From assembly GCF_051390635.1 (NCBI RefSeq), contig NZ_JBPODT010000002.1, forward strand, positions 248,001-312,000: a stretch of DNA of 64,000 nt. Direction: 5' to 3'. The notes beneath the pieces are model-generated. The model had not been told where the DNA came from. It saw only the letters and a list, made by a program, of their open reading frames with translations, and made no database searches. Below, in pieces: positions 41,326-49,878 of the stretch. Position numbers and translations under genes: made by a program. The DNA comes from Microbaculum sp051390635 (GTDB taxonomy: Bacteria; Pseudomonadota; Alphaproteobacteria; Rhizobiales; Tepidamorphaceae). Every line of letters starts with the position of its first letter. Positions within the stretch are counted from its first letter, which is position 1.

Positions 41326-42473
41326 GCACCCTCGAGGGTTATATGCGCCCCGACGGGCGTGTGGGTTTGCGCAACCACGCTCTGGTTCTGTCCACCGTCG
41401 CGCTTGCCAATCGCTGGGCGGAACTGACCGCGGCCGGTCACGAGGATGCCCTTCTCGTGACGGGCGAAACGATACGCGGCGGCCGTGGCGGGGACATGCC
41501 GGCGCAGCAGGAGCTTCTCGATGCTCTGGTGCGCCATCCCAATACGGGCTGCGCGCTCGTCCTGACCCAGGATCCGGTTTCCGCAGAAACACTGCGCAAT
41601 TCGTTTGCCGGACTGGGCAAGCCCGTCGAAGTTCTCGCGCTGCTCGACCAGGACGGAATGGAGCGCGCCGTGCACCGCTCGCGTGAGGCGCTCGGCAAAC
41701 TCATCTCCGCCGGCGGGGCCGAGCGGCAGCCGATCGGATTGGAGCATCTCAGCATAGCGCTGGAATGCGGGGGGTCGGATCCGACCAGCGCGCTTGCATC
41801 CAACGCCGCAATCGGCCGCTTCGTCGACCGTGTCATAGACGCGGGCGGAACAGCCGTCATCTCCGAAACCGTCGAATTCATCGGCGCTGAGGAAATCGTC
41901 GGCAAGCGAACGCCGGACCCCGAACTGCGCCGGCGTATTCTCGATTTCATCAGGACCCGGGAGGTCTGGCATTCCGAAGATGGACAGGACTATCGGGGCG
42001 TCAATCCGACAGCTGAGAACATTGCCGGCGGTCTGACCACGCTGGTGGAAAAATCGCTTGGCGCGGTCGCCAAGAGCGGGACACGGGACTTCATCGGTGC
42101 CCTGGGTTTCGGCGAGCAGCCGAACCGTTCCGGGCTTCACTTCATGGATACCCCGTTTTTCACACCGCTCTCGCTGACCGGAATGGTGCAGGGCGGATGC
42201 AACATGGTGCTTTTTGGGATCGGCCAGTTCAATCCGTCGGCCAATCCCCTGGTGCCGACGATCAAAGTCTGCGGCAACGAGAAAACCGTCGAGAAATGGC
42301 GGGATGCGATCGACATCGATGCATCGGCGCTGCTGACCGGCGCGCTGGATCTCGATGGCCTTGCCGACACGATCCAATCGACGATTGCCGATTGCTCGCG
42401 CGGGGCGCCATGCGCGGCGGAGCGCTGGGGGGAAGGGCAAATCTTCTTTCCTCGCGAAAGCGCACCGCTATAG
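41322..42473 (+). CDS. UxaA-family dehydratase large subunit
   Basis: This 383-aa protein is the catalytic part of a two-subunit altronate/galactarate-dehydratase-like enzyme: GYMRPDGRVGLRNHALVLSTV, LSIALECGGSDPTSALASNAAIGRFVDRVIDAGGTAVISETVEFIGAEEIV, and FMDTPFFTPLSLTGMVQGGCNMVLFGIGQ. The family removes water (or sulfite in SuyB) from hydroxy acids with the help of iron. Partnership with a TRAP importer and an enolase-superfamily dehydratase suggests hydroxy or sugar acids. Cysteines in ECGG and QGGC are candidates for metal contact. The true substrate cannot be read from the sequence. Confidence 0.87.
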   Translation: MSTLEGYMRPDGRVGLRNHALVLSTVALANRWAELTAAGHEDALLVTGETIRGGRGGDMPAQQELLDALVRHPNTGCALVLTQDPVSAETLRNSFAGLGKPVEVLALLDQDGMERAVHRSREALGKLISAGGAERQPIGLEHLSIALECGGSDPTSALASNAAIGRFVDRVIDAGGTAVISETVEFIGAEEIVGKRTPDPELRRRILDFIRTREVWHSEDGQDYRGVNPTAENIAGGLTTLVEKSLGAVAKSGTRDFIGALGFGEQPNRSGLHFMDTPFFTPLSLTGMVQGGCNMVLFGIGQFNPSANPLVPTIKVCGNEKTVEKWRDAIDIDASALLTGALDLDGLADTIQSTIADCSRGAPCAAERWGEGQIFFPRESAPL

Positions 42474-42654
42474 TGACATGACCGGGCAGTTTTGTTGCGC
42501 CGCCAAAATCCCGCGGCGCTTAATACTTGAGCGCCGGAGTGGTTGGCCTATGGCTTACTTGCGGCGCCCGAGGACCGTGGGCCTTTTTCGTGGGCTGCCG
42601 CAACGTTGCGTCACGACTTTCCTAACCTGTTGATCCAGGGACAGCGTCAACCGG

Positions 42655-43401
42655 GTGAAAACCGAAACGAAAGAACTGAAGGACTTGCTGGTGCGTTCCG
42701 GAGCGGCGCCGCTCTACGTGCAGGTTGCCGACCTGCTGCGCGATCGCCTGGAAAAGGGAGAGTGGAAGGACGGCGACTATTTGCCGTCGCTCGAACGCCT
42801 GATGGACGAGTTCGCCGTCAGCCGCGTGACCATGCGCTATGCCATCAAGAAGCTGAGCGCCGACGGCCTGCTCTCCGCCGAACGCGGCCGCGGCACCGTC
42901 GTGACGGCTTTGGGCAAGCAGCGTCCGCTCCGGGTCGAAGGGAGCCTGGCCGATCTTATTCAGACATACCGCGGCGACCGCCCGGAGGTTTACAATCTGG
43001 AAGAGGGGTTCGCGCTGCCCCCCGTTTCGGGCGAAGAATGCCTGCTCGCGGACAGGTATTTCCACATCAGGCGCGTTCATTTGCGCGACGAGGTCCGCTA
43101 CTGCATCATCTCCATTTACATTGAACAGCATGTATTCGAGCGCGAAGAACAGAAGTTCCGCGATGGCCTCGCCCTGCCGGTATTGGCGGAGATGGATGGG
43201 CTTGTCATCGCCACGGCCCGCCAGAGCGTAACGCTCGGCAAGTGCGGAGCGGTCGAGGCGGATCTGCTGGACTATCCCAGGGGCGATCCGGTGGCCAATG
43301 TCCGGCGCATACTCACCGGAGAGGACGGGTTGGCGATCTACGTCGCTGACGTGATCTATCGCGGCGACTGCATTCGCTTCGACATGGACCTGAAACCATG
43401 A
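42655..43401 (+). CDS. GntR-family regulator (HutC/UTRA subfamily)
   Basis: This 248-aa protein has the GntR winged helix PLYVQVADLLRDRLEKGEWKDGDYLPSLERLMDEFAVSRVTMRYAIKKLSADGLLSAERGRGTVV, followed by a UTRA ligand domain ending FDMDLKP. UTRA regulators sense sugars, sugar acids or amino-acid derivatives. GTG 42655 is the start; a 181-base gap upstream could hold its promoter. It is translationally coupled to the enolase-superfamily gene (ATGA overlap) and is the likely regulator of the TRAP module. It is unrelated to the FCD regulator at 17749. Confidence 0.87.
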   Translation: MKTETKELKDLLVRSGAAPLYVQVADLLRDRLEKGEWKDGDYLPSLERLMDEFAVSRVTMRYAIKKLSADGLLSAERGRGTVVTALGKQRPLRVEGSLADLIQTYRGDRPEVYNLEEGFALPPVSGEECLLADRYFHIRRVHLRDEVRYCIISIYIEQHVFEREEQKFRDGLALPVLAEMDGLVIATARQSVTLGKCGAVEADLLDYPRGDPVANVRRILTGEDGLAIYVADVIYRGDCIRFDMDLKP

Positions 43402-44540
43402 GGCGTTTCTCCGTCTCGAGGATCGAGACGCATGCCTTCCGTGTTCCGCTTTCCGTTCCGGTCGAAACATCCTTCGGAATCATGCGCGACAGGCCCGCCG
43501 TCTTCCTGCGTATCGAGGATGACCAGGGCGTTTTCGGCTGGGGCGAGATCTTTGCCAACTGGCCGTCGGCGGGGGCGGAACACCGGGCCAGGCTGGCGTT
43601 GGAAGACATTGCACCGCTTTTGTTGGGAAAGGACGCACGAGATCCGCGGCATGTGTTCCGGGAACTGACGCGCAAAACGCGGATACGGGCCCTGCAGTGT
43701 GGCGAATTCGGCCCCTTCTCGCAGGCCATTGCAGGCATCGACACGGCGCTTTGGGATCTGAACGCCCGCGCGGACGGCCAGCCCCTGCGTAGATTGCTGA
43801 ACCCCGGAGCGGCCGACATCATTCCCGTTTACGCCAGCGGCATCGACAGCCGCAAGGCACAGGCCGGCATTGCCGAAGCACGGCAGGCAGGACACAAGGC
43901 CTTCAAGCTCAAGGTCGGTTTCGACGAACGCGACGCCAGCCGTGTCGAACAGCAGGTTAAAGGGCTCGGGACGCAGGAGGCGCTCTTTCTTGATGCCAAT
44001 CAGGCCTGGTCGCTGGACGAGGCCGCGGATTTTCTGTCGCAGATCGAGGGCAGCGCCATCGGATGGCTCGAGGAGCCGATCGCCGCGGATGCCGGGGAAG
44101 CGGTGTGGAGGCGCCTGTCGGAGGTTTCGACGATACCGCTCGCCGGCGGTGAGAATGTTGCGGGCGCGTCGAATTTCCAATCGCTCATCGAAAGTCGAAT
44201 TCTAGGCTTTATCCAGCCAGACGTCGCCAAGTGGGGTGGTGTGAGCGGTTGTTTCGAGGTGGCGCGGCAGGTTGTCGATGCCGGGTTGACCTATTGCCCG
44301 CACTTTCTCGGCGGCGGGATCGGATTGCTGGCATCCGCCGAGCTCCTTGCCGCGTCCGGAGGACCGGGATTGCTGGAGGTCGACGTCAATCCGAACCCGC
44401 TGCGGGACGCTTTTGCCGTTCCGGCGATCGTGCAGGGGAGCATGACGCTTGCCGACGGACCCGGCCTTTCCGTGGATGCACTGCCGGAGAGTCTCGACCC
44501 GTACCGAACGTTTCATGGGGAAATCGCACAGTGCTCGTGA
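43398..44540 (+). CDS. Mandelate racemase/muconate lactonizing enzyme family dehydratase (enolase superfamily)
   Basis: This 380-aa protein has the intact KxK base motif K170-L-K172, metal ligands D199 (LDANQAW), E225 (LEEP) and E252 (GGEN), the D275 motif FIQPDVAKWGGVSG and H302 in CPHFLGGG. This full mandelate-racemase-type set fits a sugar-acid dehydratase. It would yield 2-keto-3-deoxy acids feeding the semialdehyde dehydrogenase at 39626. The ordering with a TRAP importer supports acid-sugar catabolism. It ends 20 bases before direct repeat B, so it is the last gene of the inserted module. It differs from the enolase-family protein at 7725, which has KxR. Confidence 0.87.
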   Translation: MRRFSVSRIETHAFRVPLSVPVETSFGIMRDRPAVFLRIEDDQGVFGWGEIFANWPSAGAEHRARLALEDIAPLLLGKDARDPRHVFRELTRKTRIRALQCGEFGPFSQAIAGIDTALWDLNARADGQPLRRLLNPGAADIIPVYASGIDSRKAQAGIAEARQAGHKAFKLKVGFDERDASRVEQQVKGLGTQEALFLDANQAWSLDEAADFLSQIEGSAIGWLEEPIAADAGEAVWRRLSEVSTIPLAGGENVAGASNFQSLIESRILGFIQPDVAKWGGVSGCFEVARQVVDAGLTYCPHFLGGGIGLLASAELLAASGGPGLLEVDVNPNPLRDAFAVPAIVQGSMTLADGPGLSVDALPESLDPYRTFHGEIAQCS

Positions 44541-44559
44541 CGGATTGACCGCGACACTC

Positions 44560-44683
44560 GGCGATATCCGCACCCGCGGCACCGTCGCCGAGCGTTCGTC
44601 GGACGAGGAGCTCTGCAGGGCCTATTCCGGCCAAAAGGTGCTGTGCCCGACGACGGGCTTCCATTTCCGCCCGGTTTGCGCGT
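44560..44683 (+). pseudogene. Direct repeat B: livF 3'-end fragment
   Basis: This 124-base segment is 113/124 identical to 34516-34639. In the livF frame it reads DIRTRGTVAERSSDEELCRAYSGQ, but the stop codon is lost and the frame runs on. It is therefore a non-functional gene end. It marks the right border of the catabolic module and lies directly upstream of the dusA remnant. Confidence 0.8.
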
Positions 44684-44783
44684 AGAACGGCCTTCATCGA
44701 ACCGAATGGCGGGCGCGCTGACGCTGGCGGCCGGCCGCATGACGACCATATTGGCAGCATGAACAGCGTGAGCCACAGGTTCT

Positions 44784-44812
44784 CCGTCGCGCCGATGATG
44801 GACTGGACGGAC
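44784..44812 (+). repeat. Left attachment site (attL) in dusA
   Basis: This 29-base direct repeat is matched by 56032-56060 at 27 of 29 positions. Its last 14 bases, TGGACTGGACGGAC, are identical and are the likely crossover region. It lies within codons for VAPMMDWTD of dusA. Confidence 0.85.
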
Positions 44813-44863
44813 TTCGCGAAAAACATCACAAAATCGATCACTAAAGGGTTTGATATTCGCGAA

Positions 44864-44882
44864 GTTGTACTCTCGTTGTACC
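44864..44882. repeat. Integrase arm-type repeats, left end (candidate)
   Basis: GTTGTAC occurs twice, 11 bases apart (44864-44870 and 44875-44881), about 50 bases inside attL. The same heptamer, in both orientations, clusters inside the right end at 55877-55915. Symmetric placement suggests recombinase or excisionase binding. Confidence 0.5.
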
Positions 44883-45008
44883 TTTGACGCTGGTATTGCC
44901 GAGTCCGATGGAACTGCGGGGCAGTGCTGGCGAATTACCATTGCGCGAGCGGGGATAGTGGTCATGCCGGGTTCAGGGAGCAACCAATGTCAAGCCGATG
45001 TTGTGGGA

Positions 45009-45272
45009 TTATTTGGTGCGAAACGCGCGAGCCTCGGACAATGCGATCTCGCGTCGTTTGTCGAGGTACAAGGTTAGGTCCCGCAGGTGCACGCCCCTCG
45101 CGCTTTTCTGGCTTCTTTCAGCCCTGGTAAGCGGTAAGTCGATTTCTCCGGTGCTCACCTTGCGCAGAAACTTGGCGATCGTCAGATGAGAAAAGTAGTC
45201 CCTGTATACGATCTCAGCCGGGACGATTACTCGTCCTTCATACTGTGCCATGAGTAAGAATAATGTGTTCAA
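45009..45272 (-). CDS. PrtN-like pyocin-activator family protein
   Basis: From a TTG at 45272 the 87-residue product reads NTLFLLMAQYEGRVIVPAEIVYRDYFSHLTIAKFLRKVSTGEIDLPLTRAERSQKSARGVHLRDLTLYLDKRREIAL. That matches the small PrtN family, whose founding member activates pyocin genes in Pseudomonas. Homologues are frequent in genomic islands, often near the integrase or the island end, and may regulate excision. The frame is open to an ATG at 45413, but the extra 47 residues are not family-like, so the TTG is preferred despite a weak ribosome site. It is low in G+C and lies alone next to attL. Confidence 0.72.
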   Translation of the reverse strand: MNTLFLLMAQYEGRVIVPAEIVYRDYFSHLTIAKFLRKVSTGEIDLPLTRAERSQKSARGVHLRDLTLYLDKRREIALSEARAFRTK

Positions 45273-45535
45273 CTTTGTGGCCCGCCTACGATCACCGGTG
45301 CGATGATCAACTTCGAAACGGGGAAGTTCAATTGGTGCAAACGGCACCATGAGGATATGGCGGGCGGTTATTGTGATTTGCGGCAAGGAATAGCGGGTGC
45401 GCTCGTAGCGCAAATAGGTGCTTCGTAGCTGCCGGAGGGCACCCCGGTTCAGAATATGTTAACCGAGGGGTTCGACGTCCTTTTTGCTCCCGTCACCCAA
45501 TTTGATGCTTCTTCAAATCCAAATCGATTGTGGTG

Positions 45536-46519
45536 TTAGGCGCTCGCTCGAACGATCAATTCACAGGGTAAACTCTGGACGGTTCCTTCGGCATACCCGT
45601 TCTCGGCCTTCGTATCGATCATGCGCAGCGCCGCGTCGACCATAAAGTCGACCGGCTGTCGGATAGTGGTCAGCTGATATGAATTCCAGCGAGCCATGGG
45701 AATGTCATCGAACCCGCAAACCGCGATGTCCGTCGGAACTGATATCCGGTGTTCGCGGGCTGCATCGAGGGCTGCGAGGGCCATGATATCGTTACAGCAA
45801 AACAAAGCGTCAGGTCGCTTGCTATTGGCGAGCAACCGATGGACGGCGTCATAAGCGGCATGATAGCTGAAGGCTCCCGAGACCTCATAATGCACGGCGT
45901 GTCCCAACTCGTCGAGCGCGTCAAAAAATCCGCGCGTGCGCTCGCGATTTGTCGAGGTATCGGGCAGGCCGCTTACAAAACCAATTCTTTTGCTGCCGCG
46001 GTTGACCAATAGCCGGGCGGCCTCGCGCCCGCCCGCATAATTGTCGCAGGTGACAGCGTTCAGGCGCATATCTGGTTGCGTTCGATTGAAGAGAACTACG
46101 CGAATGCCGTGCCGGCGGCAGGCATCGGCCATGTTCGATGTGAGCAGCGCCGAGGTGACGATCACTGCCTTGGGACGTGCGGTCAGGATCTGCGGAGTGA
46201 TGGTATCGATGTTAGCATCGTCCGGAGCGGCATAGACCAGCAATTGCCGCCCGCTCGATTGCAGTTTTCGGGCCAGCCGTTCGAGCACCATCGGATAAAA
46301 TGGGTTGGAGAGATCTCCGGCAACCAGCGTAACCGTTCCAGCCGAGATCGCCTCTCCCGTCCGGCGCGCCGGGCTGGAATAACCCAGCCGATCCGCAATT
46401 GTCAGGATACGTTGTCGTTTCGCTTCATCGATCGAGCCATGCGGGCTGAACGCGCGGGAAACGGCAGAAATTGAGACGCCGGCAGCGTGCGCAACCTGTT
46501 TGGCGGTCGGCTTTGTCAT
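45536..46519 (-). CDS. LacI-family transcriptional regulator
   Basis: This 327-aa repressor has the LacI helix-turn-helix TAKQVAHAAGVSISAVSRAFSPHGSIDEAKRQRILTIADRLGY, then a periplasmic-binding-like domain (VTLVAGDLSNPFYPMVLERLARKLQSSGRQLLVYAA, RIGFVSGLPDTSTNRERTRGF, PDALFCCNDIMALAALDAAREHRISVPTDIAVCGFDDIPMARW). It is divergent from the HisD-like gene and the 77-base gap contains a clean operator-like palindrome. It probably represses the dehydrogenase pair next door and is released by their substrate, which would be a polyol, sugar or sulfonate-type compound. Confidence 0.9.
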   Translation of the reverse strand: MTKPTAKQVAHAAGVSISAVSRAFSPHGSIDEAKRQRILTIADRLGYSSPARRTGEAISAGTVTLVAGDLSNPFYPMVLERLARKLQSSGRQLLVYAAPDDANIDTITPQILTARPKAVIVTSALLTSNMADACRRHGIRVVLFNRTQPDMRLNAVTCDNYAGGREAARLLVNRGSKRIGFVSGLPDTSTNRERTRGFFDALDELGHAVHYEVSGAFSYHAAYDAVHRLLANSKRPDALFCCNDIMALAALDAAREHRISVPTDIAVCGFDDIPMARWNSYQLTTIRQPVDFMVDAALRMIDTKAENGYAEGTVQSLPCELIVRASA

Positions 46520-46539
46520 GAAAAAATTTCAATCCATTG

Positions 46540-46553
46540 ATGAAAACTTTCAT
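46540..46553. promoter_or_regulatory. LacI-type operator
   Basis: ATGAAA and TTTCAT form a perfect 6-bp inverted repeat with a 2-bp centre, 44 bases before the HisD-like start. A second, looser dyad TGAAA/TTTCA lies at 46519-46531 over the LacI gene start. Short-centre dyads of this kind suit LacI-family dimers. Confidence 0.6.
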
Positions 46554-46596
46554 ATTCGTTTAGCATCCCTTGGAACCTGAGAAAAGGAAGCTTGAG

Positions 46597-47907
46597 ATGG
46601 CCATCACCTATCTGAAATCGGGCAAGCCGGAAGCGGAACGCTCCGAAGACGATTTGAAAACCCGTCAGGTCGTTGTATCGACTCTTCAGGACATCGAGGC
46701 CCGCGGCGATGTTGCCGTGCGCGAACTCTCGGAAAAATTCGATAAGTTCGGTCCGCCCTCCTTCAAGCTCTCCGCGAGCGAGATCGAAGCGTTGATGAAT
46801 CGCGTTTCGGCGCGTGACATGGAGGATATCAAGTTCGCCCAGGCCCAGGTGCGCAACTTCGCCCAGGCGCAGCGCGACTCGATGCTCGATATCGAAATTG
46901 AAACCATGCCCGGTGTCATACTGGGCCACAAGAACATCCCGGTTCAGTCGGTGGGCTGCTATGTGCCCGGCGGCAAGTTCCCGATGGTCGCCTCCGCGCA
47001 TATGTCGGTTGCCACGGCCTCTGTGGCGAAAGTACCGCGCATCATCGCGGCGACCCCGCCGTTCAAGGGCGAACCGAACCCGGCCGTGATCGCCGCCATG
47101 CATCTTGGCGGCGCGCATGAGATCTATGTGATGGGTGGCATTCAGGCCATCGGTGCGATGGCGCTTGGCACCCAGACGATCGAACCGGTGCACATGCTTG
47201 TGGGACCGGGCAATGCCTTTGTGGCCGAAGCCAAGCGCCAGCTTTTCGGACGGGTCGGCATCGATTTGTTCGCCGGACCGACCGAAACCATGGTGATCGC
47301 CGACGAGACCGTCGACGCGGAAATCTGCGCCACCGATCTGCTTGGCCAGGCGGAGCATGGCTATAACTCGCCCGCCGTTTTGCTTACCAACTCGAAAAAG
47401 CTGGCCGAGGAAACCCTGGCTGAAATCGAGCGGATTTTGAAAATCCTGCCGACGGCGGACACCGCGTCCAAGAGCTGGGAAGATTATGGTGAGGTGATCG
47501 TGTGCGATACCTATGAGGAAATGCTTTCAGTGGCCGACGACGTTGCATCGGAACATGTGCAGGTAATGACCGACCGCGACGACTGGTTCCTTGAAAACAT
47601 GACCTGCTATGGAGCCCTGTTTCTCGGTCCGCGCACCAATGTGGCCAATGGTGACAAGGTGATCGGCACCAATCACACCCTGCCCACCAAAAAAGCGGGG
47701 TGCTATACCGGCGGTCTGTGGGTGGGAAAATATCTCAAGACCCACAGTTATCAGAAGATCACCACGGATGAGGCCGCGGCAAAAATCGGCGCATATTGCT
47801 CGCGGCTTTGCATGCTCGAAGGCTTTGTCGGGCACGCCGAGCAGGCCAACGTCCGGGTGCGGCGGTATGGCGGCAATAACGTGCCTTTCGGAGCGGCCGC
47901 CGAATGA
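46597..47907 (+). CDS. Histidinol dehydrogenase-family dehydrogenase (catabolic, HpsN-like)
   Basis: This 436-aa protein has the HisD fold: GHKNIPVQSVGCYVPGGKFPMVASAHMSVATASVAKVPRIIAATPPF, LVGPGNAFVAEAKRQLFGRVGIDLFAGPTETMVIADE, DLLGQAEHGYNSPAVLLTNS and VIGTNHTLPTKKAGCYTGGLWVGKYLKT. The zinc and substrate His residues of HisD (QAEHG, TNHTLPT) are kept. Sitting with an SDR and a LacI regulator on an island, it is unlikely to be the biosynthetic enzyme. Related proteins such as HpsN oxidise the alcohol group of sulfopropanediol to an acid in an NAD-dependent double step. AAGGAAG supports ATG 46597. Confidence 0.82.
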   Translation: MAITYLKSGKPEAERSEDDLKTRQVVVSTLQDIEARGDVAVRELSEKFDKFGPPSFKLSASEIEALMNRVSARDMEDIKFAQAQVRNFAQAQRDSMLDIEIETMPGVILGHKNIPVQSVGCYVPGGKFPMVASAHMSVATASVAKVPRIIAATPPFKGEPNPAVIAAMHLGGAHEIYVMGGIQAIGAMALGTQTIEPVHMLVGPGNAFVAEAKRQLFGRVGIDLFAGPTETMVIADETVDAEICATDLLGQAEHGYNSPAVLLTNSKKLAEETLAEIERILKILPTADTASKSWEDYGEVIVCDTYEEMLSVADDVASEHVQVMTDRDDWFLENMTCYGALFLGPRTNVANGDKVIGTNHTLPTKKAGCYTGGLWVGKYLKTHSYQKITTDEAAAKIGAYCSRLCMLEGFVGHAEQANVRVRRYGGNNVPFGAAAE

Positions 47908-48662
47908 GCGCCTCCCCGTCGTTCAGGCTGGATGGTAAACGTGCACTCGTAACCGGAGCGGGCCGTGGCATCGGCAAGACTATAGCCGAGGCAATGGCCG
48001 AGGCCGGCGCCGAAGTGGTCTTGTGCGCCCGGACGGAAACCGAGATCGCGCAGGTTGCAGCCGCGCTGTCGGCCAACGGCCACAAGGCGCGCGCATTGCC
48101 ATGCGACGTGACGAATGTGACGGGCTTTGCTGCGCTGATCGCTGAGCAAGCGCCGTTCGATGTGCTCGTCAACAATGCCGGCACCAACCGGCCAAAGCCG
48201 CAAAGCGAGGTCAGCGAAGACGATTATGATACGGTGATGGATCTCAATGTCCGCGCCGTTTATTTCGTCGCCAAAATAGTTGCCAACCAGATGATGGCGG
48301 CAGGCAATGGCGGCTCGATCATGACTATTTCCTCGCAAATGGGGCATGTGGGCGCGGCCAATCGCACCATCTATTGCGCATCGAAATGGGCGATCGAGGG
48401 CTTCACCAAGGCGCTTGCATGCGAGCTTGGTCCGCACAATATCCGCGTCAACACCATCTGTCCCACCTTTATCGAAACACCGATGACCAAGCCTTTCTTC
48501 GAGGACAAGGCATTCAAGGATTCGGTGCTGTCCAAGATCAAGTTGGGCCGTATCGGCCGAGTGTCCGATGTGACCGGCGCCGCAGTCTTCCTTGCCTCGG
48601 ATGCCTCGGCCCTGATGACCGGCAGCGCGTTGATGCTGGACGGCGGATGGACTGCTGACTGA
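47904..48662 (+). CDS. Short-chain dehydrogenase/reductase
   Basis: This 252-aa classical SDR reads FRLDGKRALVTGAGRGIGKTIAEAMAEAGAEVVLCART (TGxxxGxG cofactor motif), then VLVNNAGTNRP, catalytic YCASKWAIEG (YxxxK) after TISSQMGHVGAANRT, and DVTGAAVFLASDASALMTGSALMLDGGWTAD. It should oxidise or reduce a secondary alcohol using NAD(P). It overlaps the HisD-like gene by 4 bases (ATGA), so the two enzymes act on one compound. A plausible scheme is epimer conversion through a keto intermediate (SDR) feeding the HisD-like oxidase. That scheme is inference. Confidence 0.88.
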   Translation: MSASPSFRLDGKRALVTGAGRGIGKTIAEAMAEAGAEVVLCARTETEIAQVAAALSANGHKARALPCDVTNVTGFAALIAEQAPFDVLVNNAGTNRPKPQSEVSEDDYDTVMDLNVRAVYFVAKIVANQMMAAGNGGSIMTISSQMGHVGAANRTIYCASKWAIEGFTKALACELGPHNIRVNTICPTFIETPMTKPFFEDKAFKDSVLSKIKLGRIGRVSDVTGAAVFLASDASALMTGSALMLDGGWTAD

Positions 48663-48745
48663 TATCGAAACTACGTTCGGCGATAATTTGATCGAGACGT
48701 AGCTGTGTGCTGCGTGTTTTCGACGACCGCATCTGATCAGACCAG

Positions 48746-49681
48746 CTAAAGCGCTTCGGAAAACGCCACGTGAAAGACCGGAATGACGTCACGCAGCCAG
48801 TTCTCAAATGCTAACACCTGAGGTTTTCCACGAAAACCGGGCGCTTTGACCAGATAATAGGAGGTCACCTGAACCTCAATATCGTCGTTTTCGAATGGCT
48901 TGACCAACGCACCGCTGGCGAGTTCCTCAGCAACCAGCAGCTCGCTTTCCAGAACCACGCCCATGCCTTGCACGGCCGCGTCGATGGCTATGGTGGACCG
49001 GTCCAGCCAGATTTCGTTCGCCGGTCTCAGATCACCATGGCCGATCCGCCTGAAATAGTTTGACCAGCTTAGCGCGTTGACCGAATGAATGAGGGTTGCC
49101 TTTTCCAGATCGGCGATGGACCCAAGCCCGACGGATTGTACGAGATCGGGGCTGCAATAGGGCTGCAGTTTCTCGACGACGAGCGGCTCGACATAACGCT
49201 GTGCCCCGGCGGGTTGGCCATATGTGATTGCGATGTCGAAGCGTTCGCTTTCAAGGTCGTTGCAATCGGACAGCGTCGACAGGCGAACCTTCGCGCCGGG
49301 ATTTGCCCCAAGAAATAAGGGCAGGCGCGGCTGCAGCCATTTCGCCGCAAAGCTGGGGCCTGACGCGATGACCAGATGCCCCGACTGTGACTGCGGCGCC
49401 ACAAGTTCGGTGGCCACCCCAATCATCTCGAAGGCTTGTTCGAGCTCTTCGGCATACACGCGCCCGGCACTGGTCAAGGTTGCACGTCCCGCATGGCGCA
49501 AAAACAGTTTGACGCCCAGGAAGTCTTCCAACTGCTGGATTTGATGGCTAATGGCCGACGTCGTGACCCCAAGCTCCTTGGCGCCTCCACCAAAATTGCC
49601 GTTCCGGGAGGCCGCTTCAAATGCAAGAAGTGCTTTGAGCGGCGGCAGTCTTAATCGTGTGCGGCCGGCTGTTGAGTTCAT
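48746..49681 (-). CDS. LysR-family regulator (GcvA-like), possible DgdR counterpart
   Basis: This 311-aa protein has the LysR winged helix LPPLKALLAFEAASRNGNFGGGAKELGVTTSAISHQIQQLEDFLGVKLFLRHAGRATLTSAGRVYAEELEQAF, and a two-lobed effector domain starting GHLVIASGPSFAAKWLQPRLPLFL. It is divergent from the dialkylglycine decarboxylase gene. That is the same arrangement as dgdR-dgdA of Burkholderia, where DgdR represses dgdA. A LysR-type dyad lies 10 bases upstream of its own start. The GcvA-like N-terminus makes it a relative, not a proven orthologue, of DgdR. Confidence 0.87.
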   Translation of the reverse strand: MNSTAGRTRLRLPPLKALLAFEAASRNGNFGGGAKELGVTTSAISHQIQQLEDFLGVKLFLRHAGRATLTSAGRVYAEELEQAFEMIGVATELVAPQSQSGHLVIASGPSFAAKWLQPRLPLFLGANPGAKVRLSTLSDCNDLESERFDIAITYGQPAGAQRYVEPLVVEKLQPYCSPDLVQSVGLGSIADLEKATLIHSVNALSWSNYFRRIGHGDLRPANEIWLDRSTIAIDAAVQGMGVVLESELLVAEELASGALVKPFENDDIEVQVTSYYLVKAPGFRGKPQVLAFENWLRDVIPVFHVAFSEAL

Positions 49682-49691
49682 CTAATCAGCT

Positions 49692-49707
49692 GTTGAACCT
49701 TTTCAAC
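49692..49707. promoter_or_regulatory. LysR-type binding dyad between lysR and dgdA
   Basis: GTTGAA and TTCAAC form a perfect inverted repeat with a 4-base centre, just upstream of the LysR start codon. This matches the general LysR box shape and is placed for autoregulation and control of the divergent decarboxylase operon. Confidence 0.55.
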
Positions 49708-49878
49708 TGGCGTCTGTTTCAGCCCTTTTATACTACTATCTCCCAGAGCGAAGCAACGACGCCGAATGCCGGACGCGCTTCGTGCCAGACAAACCAATTT
49801 GCGACTTAGCGGACGCTCCGATGCCCAGAGGCTCGGCGCTGAAAGCGATGTCGCGCGCCTGAAGCAAGGGAGCGGTCA

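Larger units (their letters stand above)
44759..44887 (+). pseudogene. dusA: dusA 5' remnant truncated by island insertion
   Basis: ATG 44759 opens MNSVSHRFSVAPMMDWTD, the conserved N-terminus of tRNA-dihydrouridine synthase A. The frame then leaves the family and stops at 44887 (42 codons in all). The same sequence reappears intact at 56032 onward. This is the original start of the host dusA, separated from the rest by an 11.2 kb insertion. Confidence 0.88.
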
